In this document: positions 8,692 to 17,204 of the stretch, piece by piece | Layout of the letters: every line of letters begins with the position of its first letter | How positions within the stretch are numbered: the stretch's first letter is position 1 | NCBI GenBank assembly: GCA_001885315.1 | Contig: MLPZ01000004.1 | Span: 1-64,000, forward strand | Origin: Treponema sp. CETP13 | GTDB lineage: Bacteria; Spirochaetota; Spirochaetia; Treponematales; Treponemataceae | Length of the DNA stretch: 64,000 nt | Direction of reading: 5' to 3' | Notes under the pieces: generated by a model | What the model was told of the DNA's origin: nothing | The model's database searches: none | Seen by the model: only the letters and a program-made list of their open reading frames with translations | Program-made: the position numbers and the translations under genes

Positions 8692-9912
8692 ATGGGGCTA
8701 AATAATACACCATCGGCTGTTAGGATACATATCGGTTTTTTTGGTAAACGGAATGCAGGCAAATCAAGTCTTGTAAATGCGGTGACCAATCAAAATTTGA
8801 GCATAGTTTCTTCTGTTTTAGGGACAACAACAGATCCCGTTTTAAAATCGATGGAATTGCTTCCTTTAGGGCCGGTGGTAATAATTGATACACCAGGATT
8901 TGATGATCAAGGAGAACTTGGTAAACTTCGCATTCAAAAAGCGAAACAAGTTCTCGTAAAAACAGATGTAGCTGTACTGGTCAGTGATGCAACCAGGGAT
9001 TTAGAAGATGATGAAAAAGAATTAATTTCTCTTTTTAAAGCAAAAGAAATTAACTATATAATTGCAAAAAACAAATCTGATTTGTTAAAAAAAGTTCCAA
9101 AACCAGATAAAGATTCAATTTATGTTAGTGCTTTAAATAAAGTAAACATTAAGGAATTAAAAGATATTATTGCGCATCTAAGTGTGAGAGAAGACTCTAA
9201 ACTCCAACTGGTAGGAGATTTAATTCATCCTTCGGACTTTGTAGTTTTAGTTACTCCGATAGACAAATCGGCACCAAAAGGAAGACTTATTCTTCCGCAA
9301 CAGCAAACTATTAGAGATATTTTAGAAGCTGATGCTACTTCAATAGTGGTAAAAGAGTATGAATTAAGAGATACTTTAGCAAATCTCGGTAAAAAGCCTG
9401 TTATGGTTATTACTGATAGTCAGGTTTTTGCAAAAGTAGCAGCAGATACGCCACTTGATATACCCTTAACGTCGTTTTCGATATTACAAGCGAGATATAA
9501 AGGCTTGTTAGAAGCAGCTGTTGATGGGATTGCAGCAATCGAAGATTTAGAAGATGGCGATACAGTGTTAATAGCAGAAGGGTGTACACATCATCGCTCG
9601 TGTGATGATATTGGGAGTGTAAAAATACCTCGGTGGCTCAAAAATTATACACAAAAAAAGATTAAGATTGAAACCTGTTCAGGAGGAGCGGGTTTTCCAG
9701 ATGATTTGTCTTCTTATAAAGTAATTATTCATTGTGGTGGCTGTATGTTAACAGAAAAAGAAGTTATATATCGTACACGGTGTGCAATTAATCAAGGGGT
9801 TCCTATTACTAATTATGGTCTTGTTATTGCTTATATTCAGGGAATACTTGAACGAAGTCTCGAACTTTTTCCATATCTTCATGATAAACTGGAGAGTAAC
9901 AATGAGAATTGA
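8692..9912 (+). CDS. hydF: [FeFe]-hydrogenase H-cluster maturation GTPase HydF
   Basis: HydF is the scaffold on which HydE and HydG build the 2Fe subcluster before transfer to HydA. The 406-residue protein has a GTPase domain with P-loop GKRNAGKSS (18-26), DTPGFDD switch and NKSD. It ends in a cluster-binding region with C298-x-H300 and H347-C-x-x-C351, exactly the family's CxH-x46-HCxxC pattern. AGGA lies 7 nt before the ATG, and a TATAAT box is only 11 nt upstream, so the leader is very short. hydE, hydG and a hydrogenase gene are not in this window. An aspartase-like gene overlaps its end. Confidence 0.95.
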   Translation: MGLNNTPSAVRIHIGFFGKRNAGKSSLVNAVTNQNLSIVSSVLGTTTDPVLKSMELLPLGPVVIIDTPGFDDQGELGKLRIQKAKQVLVKTDVAVLVSDATRDLEDDEKELISLFKAKEINYIIAKNKSDLLKKVPKPDKDSIYVSALNKVNIKELKDIIAHLSVREDSKLQLVGDLIHPSDFVVLVTPIDKSAPKGRLILPQQQTIRDILEADATSIVVKEYELRDTLANLGKKPVMVITDSQVFAKVAADTPLDIPLTSFSILQARYKGLLEAAVDGIAAIEDLEDGDTVLIAEGCTHHRSCDDIGSVKIPRWLKNYTQKKIKIETCSGGAGFPDDLSSYKVIIHCGGCMLTEKEVIYRTRCAINQGVPITNYGLVIAYIQGILERSLELFPYLHDKLESNNEN

Positions 9913-11218
9913 AGAAGACTCACTTGGCACTGTAGAATTACAAGATGATGTGTTGTATGGCATAAATACTTATAGGGCATTAAAAAACTTTAAACTTGAA
10001 CACAAACAAACAAGTCTTAAATTAATTTATGCAATTGCAAAAGTTAAAAAAGCAGCTGCGAGTATCTATGAAAAATTAGGTGTGAGAGAAAAAGGCATAT
10101 ATGTAGCAATAGAAAAAGCTTGTGATAGGGTTCTTAGTGGTGAGGTAGACAACCAATTTGTTATTGATTCGTTGCAAGGAGGAGCTGGAACTTCAACAAA
10201 TATGTGTGTTAACGAAGTTATTGCAAATCTAGCACTCTTAGAGTTGGGGCATAAAATAGGTGAATATTCTTTTATTCATCCGCTAGATGACGTTAATCGT
10301 GGACAATCTACTAATGATGTGTATCCAACTGCACTAAGAATTGCAGCTATTGAACAGCTTAGAATCTTGAGTGAAAACTGTGCAAAACTACAAGAAGCGC
10401 TCCAACAAAAAGAAAACAAATTTGCCAACATCAAAAAACTAGGTAGAACTGAATTAATGGATGCTGTAGAGATAAGCTTTGGTGAAGAGTTTGGCTCATA
10501 TGCACAGGCAATAGCTCGAGACAGATGGAGACTATACAAAATAGAAGAAAGATTAAGACAAGTCAATTTAGGTGGTACTGCGGTAGGATTAGCAAATAAC
10601 GCAAGTAAAAAGTACCGGTTTGGAGTAATAGAAAAAATTAGAGAAATTACATCTATAGGGCTTTCACCTGCCGAATATCCTATGGATATAACGCAAAACA
10701 ACGATGTGTTTGTCGAAGTTTCGGGATTATTAAAAGCTTTGGCTGTTAACCTGAGTAAAATTGCCGGTGATTTAAGACTTATGAACAGTGGTCCATACGG
10801 CGGATTTGGCGAAATCCAGCTACAAGCAATGCAGCAAGGTAGTACTATAATGCCTGGCAAAATAAATCCTGTAATTCCAGAAATGGTCATCCAATGTTCT
10901 CTTAAAGTTATGGCAAATGATAGTGCAATAAGTAATGCGGCAAGTAGAGGTGAATTTGAGTTAAATGCTTTTTTGCCACTTATTGCCGATAGTCTTCTTG
11001 AAAATCTACAATTATTAATTAATATAACTGAAATTTTTCGTACAAAAGCAATTGAAACGCTTTGTCCTAATACAAAATCTTGCCAAACTCATTTAGATAA
11101 TTCGTATGCGTTTGCTACAAGCTATACCACAAAACTTGGATATTCTGTAGTTAGTAAGATTGTTAAAGAAAATGAACCCAAGGTAGCAAAAAAAATACTC
11201 GATAATCTTTTAAAATAA
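9902..11218 (+). CDS. aspA: Aspartate ammonia-lyase-like protein of the hyd operon
   Basis: The 438-residue protein of the fumarase/aspartase superfamily shows GQSTNDVYPTALR, the substrate-binding TS segment and the signature GSTIMPGKINPV. Aspartase releases ammonia from aspartate. Such genes recur next to hydE/hydG/hydF in anaerobes, where ammonia supply for the dithiomethylamine bridge has been proposed. I choose the ATG at 9902 (MRIEEDSLG, with GGAG upstream), overlapping the hydF stop by 11 nt. An upstream in-frame start at 9782 would add 40 non-family residues inside hydF. The related fumarase or argininosuccinate-lyase-like activity cannot be excluded. Confidence 0.82.
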   Translation: MRIEEDSLGTVELQDDVLYGINTYRALKNFKLEHKQTSLKLIYAIAKVKKAAASIYEKLGVREKGIYVAIEKACDRVLSGEVDNQFVIDSLQGGAGTSTNMCVNEVIANLALLELGHKIGEYSFIHPLDDVNRGQSTNDVYPTALRIAAIEQLRILSENCAKLQEALQQKENKFANIKKLGRTELMDAVEISFGEEFGSYAQAIARDRWRLYKIEERLRQVNLGGTAVGLANNASKKYRFGVIEKIREITSIGLSPAEYPMDITQNNDVFVEVSGLLKALAVNLSKIAGDLRLMNSGPYGGFGEIQLQAMQQGSTIMPGKINPVIPEMVIQCSLKVMANDSAISNAASRGEFELNAFLPLIADSLLENLQLLINITEIFRTKAIETLCPNTKSCQTHLDNSYAFATSYTTKLGYSVVSKIVKENEPKVAKKILDNLLK

Positions 11219-11239
11219 CAAAAAATCACTTTAAATCAG

Positions 11240-11257
11240 ACACTTAGCTATAAGTGT
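11240..11257 (+). terminator. Hairpin after the aspA-like gene
   Basis: A perfect 7-bp stem (ACACTTA / TAAGTGT) with a 4-nt loop is followed by TTATTTACTTAT. It lies 22 nt after the stop. The weak T tract makes partial termination or read-through to hypB possible. Confidence 0.45.
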
Positions 11258-11351
11258 TTATTTACTTATAAAAATTTATAATATAAAATATCTCTATATT
11301 TTTATCTATTTAATAGTGCAGAGTCTATAGATAAATGTAAGGAGTTTTGTG

Positions 11352-11438
11352 TTGAATAATGTCAAAGTAATAGAAATCAAAAAAAGTATATACAACAGCA
11401 ACGATGAAGCTCAGCAAAAGTCAGAAAGGATATGGTAA
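11352..11438 (+). pseudogene. Out-of-frame N-terminus of HypB
   Basis: From a TTG at 11352 with AAGGAG 7 nt upstream, the frame reads NNVKVIEIKKSIYNSNDEAQ, then QKSERIW and a TAA at 11436-11438. This is what a HypB N-terminus looks like, but it is in another frame from the rest of hypB. It overlaps the hypB ATG at 11432. One missing base near 11424-11434 would rejoin the two. Either hypB is frameshifted, or translation ends here and restarts at the overlapping ATG. Confidence 0.7.
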
Positions 11439-12019
11439 AAACTAACACCTTTTTATTAAATCTTATGAGCTCTCCGGGCTCTGGAAAAACAACCACGCTG
11501 TTACAAACAATAAAATTGATAAAAGATACCTTCAGAATAGGTGTTTTAGAAGCAGATATAGATTCAGATGTAGATGCAAAAAAAATTGCAGCTACGGGTG
11601 TAAAAGCTATTCAGTTGCATACTGGTGGAATGTGTCATCTTGATGCAAAATTAACAAAACAAGGTCTTGATGAGATTGGAACAGAAGATATTGATATTGC
11701 AGTACTTGAAAATGTTGGGAATCTTGTTTGTCCTGCTTCGTTTGATACAGGGGCAATTAAAAATGTAATGATCTTATCTGTTCCAGAAGGCGATGACAAA
11801 CCTCTTAAATATCCTAAGATGTTTAAAATTTGTGATGCGCTTATCGTAAACAAAATAGATACTATGTCTGTCTTTGATTTTGATATGAAATTGCTTAAAG
11901 AGCGAGTTACTAAACTTAATCCAAAGATGAAAGTTTTTCCTATTTCTGCAAAAACGGGAGAAGGGGTTCGAGCTTGGGTCGATTGGTTAAGCGAGCAAGC
12001 AGAATCGGTTATAAAATAA
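11432..12019 (+). CDS. hypB: Hydrogenase nickel-incorporation GTPase HypB (N-terminus out of frame)
   Basis: HypB is a dimeric G-protein that delivers nickel with HypA. The 195-residue frame shows the P-loop MSSPGSGKTT, QLHTGGMCHLDA (metal-site Cys-His), ENVGNLVCPASFD and NKID. Family members usually carry about 28 more residues before the first strand. Those residues are present upstream but shifted by one base (11352-11431). AAAGGA sits only 3 nt before this ATG, so reinitiation is possible. It is followed by the broken oxidoreductase and hypA. No hypCDEF genes or NiFe hydrogenase are in the window. Confidence 0.85.
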   Translation: MVKTNTFLLNLMSSPGSGKTTTLLQTIKLIKDTFRIGVLEADIDSDVDAKKIAATGVKAIQLHTGGMCHLDAKLTKQGLDEIGTEDIDIAVLENVGNLVCPASFDTGAIKNVMILSVPEGDDKPLKYPKMFKICDALIVNKIDTMSVFDFDMKLLKERVTKLNPKMKVFPISAKTGEGVRAWVDWLSEQAESVIK

Positions 12020-12068
12020 TAAATATATATATTGTTGCTAAATAAATAGAATTTAAATGAGGAATTAC

Positions 12069-14735
12069 ATGGCTATTAGACAGAAGATTGTAGAGCTAGC
12101 CCAACACGTAGCAGGGCGAACGAATGAGTATACTGAAAAAGATCCAGAGTATTATGTATTTGCAGATTTAGTATCAGACGAGCAAGCAGATTTGCTTATT
12201 GCAATGAATCGGCGTGTCGATGAAAAAGTTGAAGACTTGGCAAAACGTACAGGTATGTCATATGCAGATACTTTTGATATGTGTATGCAGTTAACCGACT
12301 GGGGTATTTTAGAAATGAAACCTCAAGGTGATGGTACAGATAGATTTGAATTACCTATTTTTGTTCCTGGTATTTTTGAACTTATGATGTTAAACCGTGA
12401 AAATGCAAATGCACATCCAGAAATTGCTCGTGCTTTTGAGGAATATACTCGTACAACTGTTGAACAAGTAACGACTATTATGCCAATGGGTAATGGTGCT
12501 ATGCGCGTAATTCCTGTAGAATCAGCAATAAAAGCGGAAACGAGAAAAGCTCCATATGAAGAAATTTCATATTGGCTTACAAAATATCAAAATCATATTG
12601 CATTAGCACCTTGTCAATGTCGTCTAGTTCGTCAGCAAATGGGAGAAGGGACAGGTAATTTACCAGAAGAGATGTGTCTTATTTTAGGTGCAACTGCAGA
12701 AAGTTGTATTGCAACTGGGAAGGCTCGTCGTATTACTAAAGAAAAAGCTGAAGAAGTATTACAAGTGGCAGAAAAACGTGGTTATATGCATTAAGTTTCT
12801 AACATGGATGGAACCAATAAAATATGGGCTATTTGTAACTGTGAACGTAATGTTTGTTTAGCTTTACGTACAAGCCAGTATTTTCATACTCCTAACATGT
12901 CTCGATCAAATTATGTTGCTAAAGTTGACCCTGAAAAATGTGGTGGATGTGGTCAATGTGTTGAAACATGTCCAGCAAACGCTGTAAAACTTGGATCAAA
13001 CCTTTGTAGTAAAACTGCTATTAAGTTTCCTGTAATGCCATTACCCGATGATCATAACTGGGGAAAAATCGGTATAATCCAGAATTTCGCGATAATTTTG
13101 AAAATACTTATAAAACTGGTGGGCACCATGTAAAGCAACTTGTCCTGCTCATATTTCAGTACAAGGTTATATTAAATTAGCATCACAAGGAAAATATGAT
13201 GATGCATTAGAACTTATCAAAAAAGAAAATCCATTTCCCGCTGTATGTGGTCGTATTTGTCCTCATCCTTGTGAACAAGAATGTACACGTAATGGAATTG
13301 ATGATCCTGTAGCCATAGATGATATTAAAAAATTCTTAGCCGACCGTGAATTAGCAGAAGAAAATCGATTTGTTCCAGAAAAACTTTTTGATTATAGTTC
13401 TATTAAAATGGCAATTGTTGGAGCTGGTCCTTCTGGTCTTTCTTGTGCTTTTTATCTTGCTCAAAAAGGGTATTCAATTACGATATTCGAAAAACTAGAT
13501 CAGCCAGGTGGTATGCTAAAATATGGTATTCCTTCTTTCCGTCTTGAAAAAACGTTATCGATGCAGAAATAGATGTACTTCGTAAACTTGGAGTAGAAAT
13601 TAAGTGCGGAGTAGAAGTTGGAAAAGATATTTCACTTAAAGAACTTCGCAATCAAGGATACAAAGCATTTTATGTAGCAATTGGTGCACAAGGTGGTCGT
13701 AAGCTAGGTGTAGAAGGAGAGGATAATGATGCGGTTATAGCTGGTGTTGATTATCTTCGTGATGTAAATCTTGGAAAAGAAGTTAAAACTCCTGGTAACG
13801 TAGTTGTTATTGGTGGAGGGAATGTTGCAATTGATGTAGCACGAACAGCAGTAAGAACTGGTGCCGATAAGGTAGAAATGTTTTGTTTAGAAAGTGCTAA
13901 AGAAATGCCAGCGCAAGATGAAGAAGTTGCCGAAGCTAAAGAAGAAAATATTGGCATAAATAATGGATGGGGGCCTGTTCGTATTATTGTTGAAGGTGAT
14001 GCAGTTACAGGTGTAGAGTTTAAACGTTGTTTAAGTGTATTTGATTCTAATCATAAATTTAGTCCAAAATATGATGAAAACGATAAAAAAATCGTACCTG
14101 CAGATGAAGTTCTTCTTTCTATTGGTCAATCTATAGAATGGGGAAATATGCTCGAAGAAAGCAAAGTTGAATTACGACGTGGAAACGCAGCAATCGCTGA
14201 TAGTCTTACTTTACAAACAAGTGAAAGTGATATCTTTGTAGGTGGTGATGTGTATACTGGTCCTAAGTTTGCTATTGACGCAATAGCTGCTGGTAAAGAG
14301 GGAGCTGATTCTTTGCATCGTTTTGTACATGCAGGGCAATCTCTTACTTTAGGCCGTAATAGACGAGAATTTTTAGTTTTAGATAAAGATAATGTAGATT
14401 ATACAAGTTATGATACTGCAAAACGAGAAAAAGTTGCGCATGACGATTCTAAAAATAAAACGTTTAGTGATCCTCGATCTACATTAACTCAGGAACAAGT
14501 TGCAAAAGAAACAAAACGGTGTCTTGAATGTGGAGTTGCTCATGTAGATCCTAATCAGTGTATTGGTTGCGGAGAATGTACCGTTCGTTGTAAATTTGAT
14601 GCAATTACCCTTTCTAGAGTCTTTGATGCAAAAAGTTTTGGATATGAAAATATAAAACCACATGCTGCAAAACGTGCAATTGGACGCAAAGTAAAAATTG
14701 CTTTTAATTCTAATCGTGATAGTTTAGATTGCTAG
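12069..14735 (+). pseudogene. Broken 4Fe-4S / FAD-dependent NAD(P) oxidoreductase (GltD/NfnB-type, about 890 codons)
   Basis: One long family protein is spread over three frames. Segment 1 (12069-12791) is the N-terminal helical domain with APCQCRL. An in-frame TAA at 12792 replaces the expected Gln between YMH and VSNMDG. Segment 2 continues in the same frame with a ferredoxin motif (CGGCGQCVETCP) to GGGGAAAAA at 13060-13068, where one base is missing. Another is missing at GGG 13121-13123, after which the GltD-like part reads CPAHISVQGYIKLA, CGRICPHPCEQEC and the FAD motif VGAGPSGLSCAF. A third is missing in A6 at 13547-13552. The rest, with NAD site VIGGGNVAIDVARTA and a last CIGCGECTVRC cluster, runs to 14735. 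The early CNCxxxxC region also lacks cysteines usual in the family. It is probably non-functional unless the shifts are sequence errors. Confidence 0.85.
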
Positions 14736-14736
14736 T

Positions 14737-15096
14737 ATGCACGAATTAACAATTCTTGTAGAATTGGTGGGCATGGTTGAACAAGCCATGTCTCAAAATA
14801 ATATAGATAAAATTGATACAGTTGTCGTTCAGATTGGGCAACTGTCATCAATTGTTCCCCGTTATATGAAAGAATATTATCCGAATGCAACTGAAGGTTC
14901 TAAATTAGCTGGGTCAAAGCTAAAGATTGAAATGATTCCTGGTAATGGATTGTGCCATCATTGTGATAAAGTTTTTAATGTTGTAAAAAACAAAGGAAAA
15001 TGTCCTATTTGCGGGGCTGATGACTGGGAAATGCTTAGTGGTCAAGAGTTTATGTTAAAAGAAATTTACATAGAAGAGAAAAATCCTTCACAATAA
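14737..15096 (+). CDS. hypA: Hydrogenase nickel metallochaperone HypA
   Basis: The 119-residue protein starts MHELTILVELVGMVEQ. His2 and Glu3 are the nickel ligands, and the zinc site is CHHC plus CPIC in the C-terminal half. It hands nickel to NiFe-enzyme precursors together with HypB. Its ATG lies 1 nt after the stop of the broken oxidoreductase, so all three were one operon. HypA and HypB beside hydF is odd, because [FeFe] hydrogenase needs no nickel. They may serve a NiFe enzyme elsewhere. Confidence 0.92.
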   Translation: MHELTILVELVGMVEQAMSQNNIDKIDTVVVQIGQLSSIVPRYMKEYYPNATEGSKLAGSKLKIEMIPGNGLCHHCDKVFNVVKNKGKCPICGADDWEMLSGQEFMLKEIYIEEKNPSQ

Positions 15097-15110
15097 AAGG
15101 AACCTTTTTA

Positions 15111-15512
15111 ATGGTAAAAATATTGTATATTTTCACAACTGTGTTAGTTGTTTTTTCTTTAATAAAAAATAAAGCCAAAACAAAACAAGCATTCATAAAA
15201 GCGTGGAAGTCTTTTAGTAATATTCTTCCGTTGTTTTTTGCTGTACTAATACTAGTTGTCTTAATTCTCGCAATTTTTAATGCACACCTAATTTCTAGCA
15301 TTATAGGTTCTGAATCGGGTTTCGTTGGAACTTTTTTTGCAAGTCTTTTAGGGGCTCTTGCAATAATTCCTTCTTTTGTCGCACTCCCTCTGGCTCAAAT
15401 ATTAGTAGATAATGGTGCTGGGTATACGCAAATAGGAGCTTTTGTTTCAACCTTATTTTGGGTACAATTAGCATCTTTGCCAATTGAAATAAAGTATTTT
15501 GGTAAAAAGTAG
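15111..15512 (+). CDS. Permease half protein, first of a pair, frameshifted near its end
   Basis: The 133-residue membrane protein has about four helices and a loop GALAIIPSFVALPLAQ repeated in concept in the next gene (GAVAAGPLYGAFPVA). This looks like one half of a DUF318/ArsP-type permease split into two proteins. It stops at TAG 15510. With one more A in the A5 run at 15504-15508, the frame would continue KKVAITRNILAFLFSFVVAY and then SIGFVMEAL, adding a last transmembrane helix and ending at 15592 on the next gene's ATG (ATGA overlap). The intact gene was therefore probably 15111-15592. The transported substrate is unknown. Confidence 0.75.
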   Translation: MVKILYIFTTVLVVFSLIKNKAKTKQAFIKAWKSFSNILPLFFAVLILVVLILAIFNAHLISSIIGSESGFVGTFFASLLGALAIIPSFVALPLAQILVDNGAGYTQIGAFVSTLFWVQLASLPIEIKYFGKK

Positions 15513-15588
15513 CTATAACGCGGAATATACTTGCTTTTTTGTTCTCATTTGTTGTTGCCTACAGTATAGGTTTTGTGATGGAGGCTTT

Positions 15589-16119
15589 ATGAGCATTATA
15601 AAAAAATATAAGTATTTTATTATTACTATGCTTATTCTTGGTATTGTATTTATTATAAATAAACAAACTGGTATAAAATCAGTACAGATTTCATTTAATT
15701 CTTTTAAACAGATGTTATTATATATTCCACCAATATTTATTTTGTTGGGACTCCTTGATGTATGGATTCCTCGAGATACTATGGTTCAATTGATGGGTGA
15801 AAAGTCAGGTATTCGGGGAATTTTTCTAGCTTTCGCAGTTGGAGCTGTTGCTGCAGGACCTTTATACGGTGCTTTTCCTGTTGCAGCTGTGTTTATGAAA
15901 AAAGGTGTAAAATTTACAAATCTGCTTATTTTTATTGGGACTTGGTCGTGTGCAAAAATTGGAATGGTATTATTTGAAATTGCTGCGCTTGGTGCTAAAT
16001 TTGCTTTCACGCGATTACTTATAGATATACCTGTAATTATTATTATGGCTTTTTTTATTGCGCACCTTGTAGGTGAAGATGAGATTAAAAAAATATATAA
16101 AAAAGCTGAAGAGCTGTAA
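15589..16119 (+). CDS. Permease half protein, second of a pair (DUF318/ArsP-like)
   Basis: The 176-residue protein has five or six hydrophobic helices and the conserved loop GAVAAGPLYGAFPVAAVFMKKG. I choose ATG 15589 (MSIIKKYKYF), which overlaps the restored end of the previous permease as ATGA and has GATGGAGG upstream. An earlier in-frame start at 15499 would begin inside that gene. The two halves are probably co-translated and form one transporter. Related permeases export organoarsenicals or other small compounds, but the role in this cluster is unknown. Confidence 0.78.
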   Translation: MSIIKKYKYFIITMLILGIVFIINKQTGIKSVQISFNSFKQMLLYIPPIFILLGLLDVWIPRDTMVQLMGEKSGIRGIFLAFAVGAVAAGPLYGAFPVAAVFMKKGVKFTNLLIFIGTWSCAKIGMVLFEIAALGAKFAFTRLLIDIPVIIIMAFFIAHLVGEDEIKKIYKKAEEL

Positions 16120-16121
16120 AA

Positions 16122-16156
16122 AAAGCAGAAAGCTACTAACTTTCTGCTTTTTTTTT
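16122..16156. terminator. Bidirectional terminator between convergent genes
   Basis: An 11-bp stem (AAAGCAGAAAG / CTTTCTGCTTT) has a 7-nt loop, with A and T runs on both sides. It serves the permease pair on the plus strand and the membrane protein gene on the minus strand, whose stop lies in the T run. Confidence 0.88.
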
Positions 16157-17063
16157 AACTAATTACTGAATTATAGATTTTGGTATCTTTATATATTTCA
16201 TCTTTTAATGGATTCAATTTTCGTTTGTATATTCTAGTAAATTGATATACTGCCAAAGCTTCATTTGCAATTAGAGCAAGTAAACTCACAATAAAGAATA
16301 CTTTTGGATTATGAGTTGTTGGTACTGGAGCCAATTTGTCTGCAAAAGATGGGATTGTCATTATAAACATAATCCAAAGTGCTAAAGTAGAAGCTCTATG
16401 CTGTAACCACGCACCTTTTTTGATAAATAATGCAGGAATGGTACATGCAAGAAGAAGTGTTAATCCGCAATAAAATGAATGATCTGCAATACAGTTGTAT
16501 GTATAAGCAAAATTCCAAAGATCATAAGCAATAATCCAAGGCCAAATCATATCTTTTGTTTTATCTTTTGATATAATAATTCCTACCCATCCACAAATAG
16601 TAATTATATTCAATAATCCTGCTATCTCGTTCATAATATTCCATGGGCCTGACATAACCCAAAGATTATCAATATACGCACCTTCCCAAGCAGCGTAAGA
16701 AAAAACTTGAAAGTCTCTGATACAAGCTTCTAGGATATTTAAAGAAAGAATAAGAGGAGGAAAGAAAAATGCAAATTTCTTTTTTGACAAACCTGGGATA
16801 TAGCGGATTGCCATAAATCCAAGACATCCTGCAAGAGCAGAATATGTTTTTACCCAGTTAAACCAAGTTCCGGTTCCATATTCATTACCAGGAGCTGCTG
16901 TTTTTGGCCTGACAAAAATTGTTAGAACAAGTGGAACAATAAAGAGAAGAACAATTCCACCCCATTTTGTAGTTCTTCCAAATTCATTAAAAGCCATTAA
17001 CGAAAAAAGTACAAACAACATTATACCCCAGCCCATTAGACCGGGAACTTCATACAAACCCAT
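16155..17063 (-). CDS. DUF5692-family integral membrane protein
   Basis: The 302-residue protein has about nine transmembrane helices with conserved aromatic motifs (TWFNWVKTYSALAGCLGF, YAAWEGAYIDNLWVMSGPWN, IAYDLWNFAYTYNCIADHSFY cut here at IAYDLWNFAYTYNC, and LQHRASTLALW). I recognise this as the DUF5692 type found in anaerobes. Its function is unknown. The multiple buried Trp, His and Cys residues suggest a transporter or small-molecule receptor, but this is a guess. It ends in the shared terminator. Confidence 0.75.
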   Translation of the reverse strand: MGLYEVPGLMGWGIMLFVLFSLMAFNEFGRTTKWGGIVLLFIVPLVLTIFVRPKTAAPGNEYGTGTWFNWVKTYSALAGCLGFMAIRYIPGLSKKKFAFFFPPLILSLNILEACIRDFQVFSYAAWEGAYIDNLWVMSGPWNIMNEIAGLLNIITICGWVGIIISKDKTKDMIWPWIIAYDLWNFAYTYNCIADHSFYCGLTLLLACTIPALFIKKGAWLQHRASTLALWIMFIMTIPSFADKLAPVPTTHNPKVFFIVSLLALIANEALAVYQFTRIYKRKLNPLKDEIYKDTKIYNSVIS

Positions 17064-17144
17064 ATTTTTAGCCTCGATTATTAAGATATACTCACTACTA
17101 TATTATATATGCAGGAAGTGTGTAAAATGAATGATTTTAGGTAA

Positions 17145-17204
17145 TTAGATATTAAAAGGGATTTTTACCTTGATAGGGAAAGAAGGAAAATCATATTCCT
17201 TTTT
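17145..17204 (-). pseudogene. Remnant: C-terminal tail of a rubredoxin-reductase-like flavoprotein
   Basis: Read on the minus strand, this encodes KKEYDFPSFPIKVKIPFNI-stop. It is nearly the same as the last residues of the intact reductase at 22796-23755 (KNEYDFPAFPIRIKLPFKI-stop). DNA similarity extends about 20 nt past the stop. Homology ends abruptly near 17206, exactly where the GH13 remnant begins on the plus strand. The rest of this second copy is gone. Confidence 0.82.

Noticed and set aside
10276..10890. Long open frame of 204 codons on the minus strand
   Set aside because: It lies wholly antisense to the aspartase-like gene, has no family features or ribosome site, and mirrors conserved codons of the real gene.
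12792..12794. Reassigned TAA codon (alternative genetic code)
   Set aside because: TAA ends many intact genes in this window (for example proV, adk, rpsD), so it is a normal stop codon.
13060..13552. Programmed frameshifting in the oxidoreductase gene
   Set aside because: Three separate shifts plus a nonsense codon, with short runs (A5, G3, A6) and no stimulatory structure seen, do not fit programmed frameshifting.
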